DNA of 64,000 nucleotides from Plectosphaerella cucumerina (lineage: Eukaryota; Ascomycota; Sordariomycetes; Glomerellales; Plectosphaerellaceae): NCBI GenBank assembly GCA_020746995.1, contig JAGPXD010000003.1, positions 2,914,001 to 2,978,000 on the forward strand, in the 5' to 3' direction. A model generated the notes under the pieces. That model was given only the letters and a program-made list of their open reading frames with translations. It did not search any database and was not told the origin of the DNA. Shown in pieces: positions 47,363 through 56,300 of this stretch; the first letter of the stretch is position 1; the number at the start of each line of letters is the position of its first letter. Position numbers and translations under genes: made by a program.

Positions 47363-50325
47363 TTGCCCACACCAGCGACGAGGGGGCGACTCCGCGTCCG
47401 CGGCGGGCCAGTGAAGAGCTCCAAAGGCCGCGCCGACCCTAGCAGCCCTGGCCCTGGGGGAAGGGCGGCGCGGGCGGGCAGGGCGGGCCACCGGCGCTGC
47501 AGAGACTGCTGCTCAGGTACGAGTACAGCGGTCACCGCACTGGCAGACAGACTGACTGAAAACCCACACCCTCCTCGCGGTCGGGAGCTGGGCCTTCCGT
47601 CTCCTGAACCCTGGCCACCCCGCCCCTGAGTGGTTGCCCACCACCCACCCTTCTGCGTCACAGCCGCTCCGATCGACCAGGGCCGTGAAAATCATCAGCT
47701 AGGGTGGCCGGGGCAGATCCCGCGCTGGAGCCATTGGGCCAAGCCTAGCCAGCTTTCTGTTTGGAGGGGGCCCGGGGTGAGGCGGCGTGCTCTTAAACGC
47801 GGAAAAGGGGGTGGAGGAAGGAAAAGAAATGGCGGAAGGCCGTACTAGGAGTCCCCCTTTTTCGGCGCCAGCGGTCTTCCTTGCTTCTGAGCTTGCGAGG
47901 CGCAAGACCTTCCCGCGCTGCTGGCCCGAGGCTTGCTGGGGGGATGTTGCTTTTTCCTCATCGCATTTTTTTCCTCTTGCTCCCGGAGATGTGCAGGGCT
48001 GCGGGGTGTGTGCATGAGACGTGTGAAGGAGGGGGAGGGGGGGAGTGGCTTGATGTACCTGCCCGGTGCGGTGAGGGCGGATGCGAGAGGTGGAAGAACG
48101 GCGCGGGGGGGAATGTTTAGGAGAGTGACCGAGAGAATGCTTCCTCCCTGGGTCCCCTGGGCGGCCAAGGATGGTGCTCTCGATGCCCGGCCGGCCCTCT
48201 GGGTGAGGCAGGGCTCGCACTGACGGAGCCATGGGAGGTTGCATGATCTGTTGTCCCGTGAGCTGGTTCGCCGGTAGCACACAGGAGATGATGCATGTAC
48301 GCGTGCTGAGTTGGGGACATATCCGCTGGTTCGTGTAGCTGCCCACCGCGCGGTTTCCCAGCCTCGGGGCCGCTTCCTATTTGCCGGGACGCCGGTCACC
48401 ACGGGGAGACAGGCGGTCTGGGCTCTCCTTGCTGAGCTCCCGCGTCCCGTCCTACCCAACGACCGTGGCCTTGGTGTTGTTGTTCCCGGTGTTGGCCCCA
48501 TCGCGGAGGCCGCCTGGTGTGCCAACAGGTATCGCCATCGTGTCCAGCTTGCACGCCTTGGTTTGATATCAGGCTGAGGACGTTGACTGGCCCCGGCGGC
48601 GCCTCGGTGGTTCATGGAGAAGCAATTCCTTGCTCCGACGGGAAGCAGTGAGGGTCTTGCGGAGAGACCACGGTGCCTGACAATAAAAATGACAGCTCAA
48701 ACGCCCCCATACCCCGAGCGTTTGTCTCTCATAATCTCGCCGCTACCGCACCGGCCAGGATATACCTTGTCATCCCCGTGACCGGTCGAGGGACGCACAA
48801 CCGCGCTGTGATGGCCGCAACATCCGCTGTACGGATGACGTGAGAACATTCTCGACGGCTTTCCTCCGCCATGTACCGCCATGTACCTGCCACTGTCCCG
48901 CCTGTTTATCCCCTTTCTCCCCCTCTTCTTCTCGTCCGACGAGCCAAGCATGGCGCGGGTACCCGCCGGCGTCCAGGGAACATGTTCATCCGCCCCCTGG
49001 TACGGGCCGGCGCAGACACCACACCGTTCCCTGGGAACTGGGCCAGGAGCTTGCAGATGATGCAGGCAAGCGTGCTGTCGCCGGGCCCCCTCTGCCCCTG
49101 CCCCTCCTCGTTCCTCTCCCCTCCTGCCAGGTCCGACACGGTGTGCGGGTGGGTGAACGACCACGGCCGCTCCCGCCGCAACACGGCGTGAAACACTGGA
49201 AGGGGCCTGCCTGACAGGCCCTTCATTGTTGACACTGTTCACTCATCGCCGGGCCTGGCAAGACACGGCCCCGGGACGATGACACCCGCGTCAGAGGCCC
49301 GCCCTCCAAGTCTTGCTGCCCGCGTGGCTTCGCCTCTTGGGACAGAGGCTGCCCTCCTCCCCCGGGGGAGCGGGACAGATGGCCGAAAAGGGGAGCTCGC
49401 GATCCATGTCGCGGGCCTTTGTGAGGAGGCGCCATTCCTGAATGGCCCTCTTGTTGTTTCCCGATACGGGCTCTGTCGCCCTGCGTGTCTCGCAGGGGGA
49501 GAAGGGGAGTGTTGGTGGCGGCCCCTCCACGGAGTGATGTATGTCTCGCATGAGTGATGTCCGGCCGTGTCTCATTGGGCGGCGAGGGTTTTCGTAGCCG
49601 AAAAGCTGACGCCGTGAGGCGTCGTCTTGTGTCGCAGCCGTTCGGCGTTTGCTGTGTATTCATGTACGCCTCGTGGAGCTGGGGGGTTTGAGGCAACGCC
49701 GAAGGACCGATGGCGGACAGCTGGGATCATGGGGCGAGTGTTTTTGACCGTGGCAAGAAGGTATCAACAATGGCGGTGCAACATTGACGCCTTTGTTATA
49801 GCCGGATAAGGGTCAGGGTGGTATTGGAGGAGCCAGATGTTCGGTTTAAATGCATGAATTATGAATTACTGATGCTTACAGCTTGATGTGAAATACTTTA
49901 CGCTTGAGCATCGGATGTATTGTGCTGTTGCAAATTCATGACATGGCTTTTTCTGGCCAGGTACATGTAAATGGGCAGCCACTGTTTGTCATGGACAAGT
50001 ACTTGATGCGAAACGCCTACATGTTGAGGACACCAGCTGCTTTGCATGATGGTTTCTATTAGCTGATACTCCTGTGCCGTGTTCTCACAAGACACGTTTC
50101 TGTGGTTGGCAGGAGTCACCTAGCTCGATTTCAAGAAGAAAGGGCAACAGAGCCTTTCGTGATTTCAGCCCCAGACTACCTCGAACCAGATCGAGTGGTC
50201 ACATACTTCGATTATGGTTTTTTTCATTGGAATTCTAGCTGCAACATCTTTTGAAGTCATCAAAATAAACGCGTGCCCAAATATGTGCATCCAGTCTCTC
50301 TAGATTGAGTGCCGCAGCTGCTCCC

Positions 50326-50623
50326 TCAATATCTGCAGATACAACGACAGGTCCCGTAAACCGAGGCGCTGCTGGTTCGAACACACTGTGGTCTGAGGTT
50401 AGTTGGTTCTTGAAATAAATCTTGGGGCCAAATTGGAGGTCCATCTCACATATGATCTGCTGCAGTCGAGGAAGGCGCTTCCCCCTCGGCAGCTGATGTA
50501 GCATGCGTCCACAGCAATGTTGCAAGAAGGTGCTCTGGCCTGTAGGGGACCCTTATCAGGTTCTCCGGACGGAGCAGCATGAGCAATTGCCGCAATCGAG
50601 AAAAGAACGAGAAGAGACTTCAT
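50326..50623 (-). CDS. Small secreted eight-cysteine peptide (defensin-like)
   Basis: Two-exon gene for a 77-residue precursor. Exon 1 (50450-50623, 58 codons) has a clear signal peptide (MKSLLVLFSIAAIAHA), a short acidic pro-region ending LQAR, and four Cys; the 64-bp GT-AG intron (50386-50449) joins it to exon 2 with four more. Cys are at 34, 41, 45, 54, 59, 71, 73 and 75: C-x6-C-x3-C-x8-C-x4-C-x11-C-x-C-x-C, ending at residue 77. The C-x3-C helix pair, the G-x-C before the end and the C-x-C pair agree with a cysteine-stabilised alpha-beta (defensin-like) fold. A TATA element stands about 100 bp upstream. It could be an antimicrobial peptide or a plant-facing effector; I cannot tell which. 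Confidence 0.72.
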
Positions 50624-50720
50624 GGTTGCTGGATGCTGTTGGATGAATTCTTCGGGGTGCTGTTCAGTTGTCCCGTTTCCACTCGCGATGTCGGCAATCT
50701 TCAGAGCGTGGAACACATCT

Positions 50721-50730
50721 ACTTATAGAC
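50721..50730 (-). promoter_or_regulatory. TATA-like element of the cysteine-rich peptide gene
   Basis: CTATAAGT on the minus strand about 100 bp upstream of the start codon. Confidence 0.4.
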
Positions 50731-52091
50731 CTTCTGCCGGCCTAGTAATCTTCTTAGAAAACCAATGAACTCCCCTGGACTTGATGGAATTCGACCACAG
50801 TTGGCTGTGGCGTGGTCTGGTGGTGTTGTGATGTGCCATCGTCCTGCAAGTCGGGATGTATCTTCGCCGACCTTACGGTCTTCCCCGCACAACCTCGATA
50901 ATCGAGAGTCGACATTGGCTGGAAGATGACAGAATCAAATGATATTATGCGGATAAAGTCAAGAGCTTTCGGCAATTGGCCAACCATCGTCGCGAATGAA
51001 GCGTTCTACGGTACGGTTCAGCGGCTGAGCCACAGTGCAAGGGATCTCAGCACCATCGTATTTGCCCGCGATTGAAGTAAATGGTGGGAGATAAGTTGGG
51101 CCTGCAGGAAACCAAGTGAGAAGCTCTGATTTATTTAGAAAAACCCTGTCGCGTGCCAGCATCACGGTGAATACTGGGGGAGAATAGAGATCAGACGATA
51201 CTACGGCAACAGGAACAGGAGGACTTGGAAGTTGGAAAGGAAAAATGTCAGAGAAATTATTGGATTAACAGCAATTCTCCGAAGAGACCCGTCTAGGTCA
51301 ATGATGAAGACATGAAGAGCTCTAGATAGATCGGTAACCGTCCCATTCAGGATTGTGATAACGATTCACGGCGATGGTGCTTCAGGTAGGTAACTCGATC
51401 AACTCCGGGGCAGCTAACACTTGTCTTTTGAAGCTTTATGCCCTCGTCATGGACCCATCTCTCCTAGCGACTCAATGAACTGACACCGAGAGCTAAGGTT
51501 CCTCGAGGCTCTTCTCTGTCGCGCTGCATATACAGTCCAAGAAGACTACCTCCGGGTCCAGATGCCAGTGGCTTGCGCGGCAGACTTGATGGGAAAAAAA
51601 GAAATAGCTGAATCAAATATGCCTTTATCACTCAGGGATGCAGACCTAATGGAATGAGCTCAGTTGACTATTTCAAATCAACGTGTCACTTTGACGTGCA
51701 TTAAAACGCAATTCCGTTCAACCTCGACAGAAGTTGACCGCACTGCCTCGACAGTATAACCAGGAAGAGAGCCATCGAGTCACAATTCTCCGGTGCAATT
51801 GGGAAAACAATCATCAGAGCCCTCGCAAGAATAGACACGCCGTTGCTGACAGACACCAGAGGTTGGAATGAGTCTAGATAGGTAGGTAAGGTAAGGAGGA
51901 TGTCTGGGCAAGTAGCTATCTGTGGCATGAAAAGAATGGGATCGGTGGACACACTAAAGTCACAGCCATACCAGTAGATGACTCGGTACTTGCAATCAGC
52001 ACAACCAAGATGTTTTCAGGTGATGGGCAGCAGAGACTGTCTGCAAAAAAAAAGGGATGGGCAGGGGGAACGGGCAGCAAAAATGGAATGC
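50731..52091. other. AT-richer intergenic region
   Basis: About 1.4 kb with lower GC than the rest of the window and AGGTAGGTA-type words (51384, 51878). No gene recognised. Confidence 0.45.
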
Positions 52092-52184
52092 TCCCCGAGA
52101 CAGGATCGAACTGTCGATCTCCCGATGTGCTGTCCGTGTGAGCGGATAACAGTCGGACGCCTTAACCAGCTGGGCCACCAGGGA
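52092..52184 (-). tRNA. tRNA-Asn (GTT) with a 20-nt intron
   Basis: A cloverleaf folds on the minus strand: acceptor TCCCTGG with TCGGGGA (two G-T pairs), D arm GCCCAGCTGGTTAAGGC, anticodon stem TCCGA with TCGGG, loop CTGTTAA giving anticodon GTT, five-base variable loop, T arm GACAG-TTCGATC-CTGTC, discriminator G. The intron of 20 nt follows the base 3' of the anticodon. Mature length is 73 nt. Some stem pairs are wobble, so this may be a variant copy; the anticodon rests on placing the intron correctly. Confidence 0.8.
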
Positions 52185-53310
52185 TGATTCGTGGCTGAAG
52201 CACTTACGCCTTTGCATTCAGACTCTACGCCACTTCTGTAATGTTACCGCCAAACACAATTGCTGACTAGTTTCAATTAACGGTGATACCCAAAAAGCTT
52301 GAAAGAACCCAGGAAAAGAAGATACATGAAGAAATATGCCGCTAGGGTGGTGACGTTGACTTCCAGACAACCAGTCGAAGATGAAAGTGGCTGAAGCAGA
52401 AACTGTGGTCAGGTCACGCCGGTAAGAGCAACGATTATCACCCGTCCGGTTTAGGCTTATCGGCCGATTGGACGGACCCACATAAGCTTCTCCGCAACCC
52501 TGAATCCCTGTCCGGCGCCACAAATCGTACTGATCCCGTCGGCCAGTGGCAGCGCGAGTGGCAGTCGACCGACTTACGGGCCGGGATGACGGCTGCCGCC
52601 GCGCTTGACAACAACACCAGACCTCCATCCAACCACCGACAAATTGGTCGGCGAGATCCAATTCCTCCCGCGTCAATCTTCCTGCTGCCTGGCTCTTCAA
52701 CACCTGCCTACGCCAGGCCGACGAACAGTACTTTCGCCGAACGCTCGGCAGCCACATCCACGCGCGTCACGTCTGCCGCAGTCGAACTTGACGCGTCCCT
52801 TGAGGCCTTGCTCGAGTTGCAACCACCCTGACGCCACTTGACTTTCGCCCGTCGACAAAGACTGTAGGTCTTTGGGCTGTTTGTTCGTACACAAAAGAGG
52901 TCTGTTCTCCCAACCAACTCCGCCACGCCTTCCGGCCGACCTCACTGTTCGCAAAACGGCGGCATCCAAATCGGAACCCGACGTTCAACATCATACCTTG
53001 CCGGCGTCCGCCAGACCACCGCCAGCGACGCGCCTCAGACGTCTACTTCTCTGGAAGATCCTGCGGTATCTTCAAACGCGCAATTGTGTACCAGAACCTC
53101 ACTGGAACGCCCTCGACGCGCTAGATTTTTCGCGGTTTTCTGGGTCACCGAAGAAGGCAACCTCGACCCAAGCGATCCTACAACTACCCATGCCGCAGCC
53201 GGGGACGCACAGTACGATTGCGATTTCGAATCGCTGAGCCTCTCCAGGTTCGATACCCGCCAGAAAAAGACGCGGAACACCGATGGCAACGCGTCGCTGA
53301 ACGCAACACC
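52185..53310. other. Region upstream of the Sir2 gene
   Basis: About 1.1 kb holding the Sir2 promoter and leader. Open frames on the minus strand here overlap and lack support. Confidence 0.45.
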
Positions 53311-56300
53311 ATGCCCACCATCGAAGTTCTGCCGGACGCGGAGCAGCTCCTCCAGCAGATCGCCGACGCGCTTTTGAAGTCGCGGAAGGTCGTGGTCATT
53401 ACTGGAGCAGGCATCAGTACCAACTCCGGCATTCCCGTGAGCCTTTACCCATTTTCTTGTCGCGAGATTGCAACCGAGACTGACTTCAGGGAACAGGATT
53501 TCCGATCCGAAAATGGCCTCTACTCCCTGATTCAAGCACAATTCGACGCAGCCAACAAGCTACATGCCCTGGCAGCTGCCGAAGCAGACGATACACCCGC
53601 CGTCGACGAGCGCTCGGAGCCACCACCGCCGAAACGAAGACGACTATCGCAGGACACCGAGCCCACCTTGCCCTCGGTGGTAGTCGCCACCTCGACACCT
53701 CGCGATGCCGCAAGCACAATAACCGAGCCGCAATCCCCGCAATATGAGGCTCCTTCTGCAAGAGACTCTGTCTCGGGGCCTGAGGGGAGACCTTTGGAGG
53801 ATCTCCAGGCAATTGGGGACTGGCCAACCCAATCAATCGCCACAACAGCGAATCTTGTCAATCCGCTCGAGTCACACGTGCTGGCGCAACCGATCCCAGA
53901 CTCTCGGTTGAGTCGACCGACAGTTTCAAGCTCCCCGTTGCGTCAGGCTCTGCATGCGTCAACATACGCGACTTGTCCAGGCCAGGAACTTGCCGCTGTC
54001 CCGGAGCATGCCTCAGACACAATACACGACCTACCCCATGACGAGACAGAGTCAGGACCGATACCGTGCTCGGCATGCACTGAACGCGCCTCTGGGGAAA
54101 GTCGACGCTCGAGGGCAGCATCGATGCCTCCCAGCTCTCTCAGGCCAGCAAACACCGAGATGAACCAGGCACCACTGCGGCGTGCGCGTTCGGCAAGCCC
54201 ACCACGTCGCGACTGCCACTGCCGAGCATCGTCCACAAGGCAAGCATTCCAGCGCCCCGAGAACAGCGAATACTCAACCCCAAGACGACGGGGAGTCCTT
54301 GGTGTCACCTCGCCACCTCTGTCGCTACCTCACATGTCCGGTGCGGGGTTTTCGTCAGCACGGTCCAAGGCTTCCGCCCGAACTCCATCCCGGTTTCGAC
54401 GTGGGCACCGCGGCATCAACTCTTCGCCACTCTCGTCCCCTCCTCCGGTCCTGTTTGATCCGTATCAAGAGTCATCATCGTCGACGAGCCACCAGGGGTC
54501 CAGCGAAGCCGGTAGTGCCGCGTCTTCCGAGTCTGGCGAAACACCTCCGTCATCCATGCCCTCTCTGACATCGCAGACCTCCAATCCAAGCCGAAGCAGT
54601 CTTCCAAACCTCAAGGGCCGCGATCTCTTCGACGTCTCGATCTGGTCGGACCCTATCCGCACCTCTGTCTTTTACACCTTTGCGAGCACTCTACGCCAAA
54701 AGTCGAGGGATGTGGAGCCGACCGCTTCTCATCATTTCATCAGCCACTTGCGAGACCGCGGAAAACTCGTACGATGCTACACCCAGAATATTGACCAGAT
54801 AGAAGAGAAGGTCGGCCTGTCGACGTCGCTGCAACAAGGCCCTGGGAGCCGAGGGAGATTCTCCAGAAAGTCAACCGGCGGCTTCTCCAACACGAGCGAG
54901 CCGACGGACGGGAAAGACAACGCCCGTCGTGTCGATGTCAACAATGGTGGCGTCGAGTGTGTCTTCCTCCACGGTTCTTTGCAGTCTCTACGCTGTTTCC
55001 TCTGCGGCCAGGTCTGCGAATGGGACGAAGAAGGCCGCCATCTCGAGACCCTTTCAGGACGTCAGCCCGAATGTCCACACTGCGCCGGGGCGACCGCTGC
55101 TCGTCAAGAGAGGGGCAAGAGAGCGCTGGGCGTTGGAAAACTCCGGCCCGACATTGTCCTCTATGGCGAAGAGCACCCCAACGCTCACCTCATCGATCCT
55201 CTCGTCAAGCACGACCTCGGCCTGTATCCCGACTTCATGCTCATCTTGGGAACGTCTCTCAAGGTTCACGGGCTCAAGGTCATTGTCCGGGAGTTTGCTA
55301 AGGCGGTGCACTCCAAGGGCGGAAAGGTGGTTTTCGTCAACTTCACCAAGGCGCCGGAGAGTGCCTGGGGCGACATCATCGATTACTGGATCCGGTGGGA
55401 CTGCGACGCATGGGTGGCCAACCTTCAGCAAAGAATCCCCCTCCTCTGGCTTCCCCCAGGGACCAAACTCCCAGCGCCGCCGAAGAGGAAACGCGAGAGC
55501 TCAAACCTGGAGAAGGCATCAAAGAAGCGATCCAGTGGCCTGGTGAAGCAGGGCTCGAGCATCGTGGTACACTCTCCCGCCGATACCACTGTTACGGAGG
55601 ATACCATTGCTGTCCTTGGGCCCTCGAAGCCAAGCAGCAGTTCAGACACTGGATCTCACGTTGCCACTGTGGCCGACTGCACGGGCAACGCGGCTTCAAC
55701 GGGGGATGTGCAAGGAGTGGTCGGGTCATCCGCTGAGCCTCCGTCAAGCGAAGTGCCGCCAGCCGCCAACCAGCCAGGGGTACTATCAGCAGACGTGCTC
55801 ACGACAGCAATTCCAGAACTCAGTCGTCCAGGAGACGCGTCATCCGGATACTCTGCCGCGACTTTCGAGTTGCGCACTTCAACAGACGAGCCAACAGCGG
55901 AAGCCCCAGCGGCGGACGGGACGTCGGTTCTCGCCACGAGCACTCCGAAGACCCCCAAAGCTCCAGCTCGGCCCATGTCGCTCCGGGAGGACAAGTGCAG
56001 TGGCGCTTACCTCGCCTGGCAGATCACCCGAGATCTTCGTCGGCTGTCAGGCAGTGCGGCGGAAGTAGCCACTTTCTCGTCTCCCATCGCCCGGGTCAAG
56101 CCTGTCCGCACTCCCCGATCTGCAGCAAAGACTACTCCCCCATCATCAACGCCAGCAGGCGCCCAGGAGCAAACTCACATTTCGCCGTCCGATGGCAGTC
56201 CCTCGACCAGGCCTCCACGAGCGGCTCAACCGGAGGCTATACTCGAAGCCATCCAGGCAGAACCCACTCTGGAGGAAGCCCCTCTGGAGGATCCCATTCC

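Larger units (their letters stand above)
38367..50325. other. Large gene-free region upstream of the Medusa gene
   Basis: About 12 kb in which I can support no protein gene. Open frames up to 219 codons occur, but they overlap on both strands in GC-rich sequence, lack family marks, and are Arg/Pro/Gly/Ser-rich as random GC-rich sequence predicts. A strong minus-strand splice donor (GGTAAGTAAG near 38675-38685) supports at least one intron in the leader of the Medusa transcript. Simple repeats occur (for example 43380-43415, 43612-43655, 47340-47362). The sequence turns AT-rich after about 49800. Likely contents: an extended spliced leader, distant control elements or long non-coding RNA. Confidence 0.5.

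Noticed and set aside
51701..51952. 83-codon minus-strand frame with hydrophobic stretch (ALMIVFPI).
   Set aside because: No signal peptide, no Cys pattern and no intron structure to support a gene.
53218..53310. Upstream start of the Sir2 frame (31 more codons).
   Set aside because: The codon at 53311 is an ATG just before the conserved core; the earlier part has no conserved feature.
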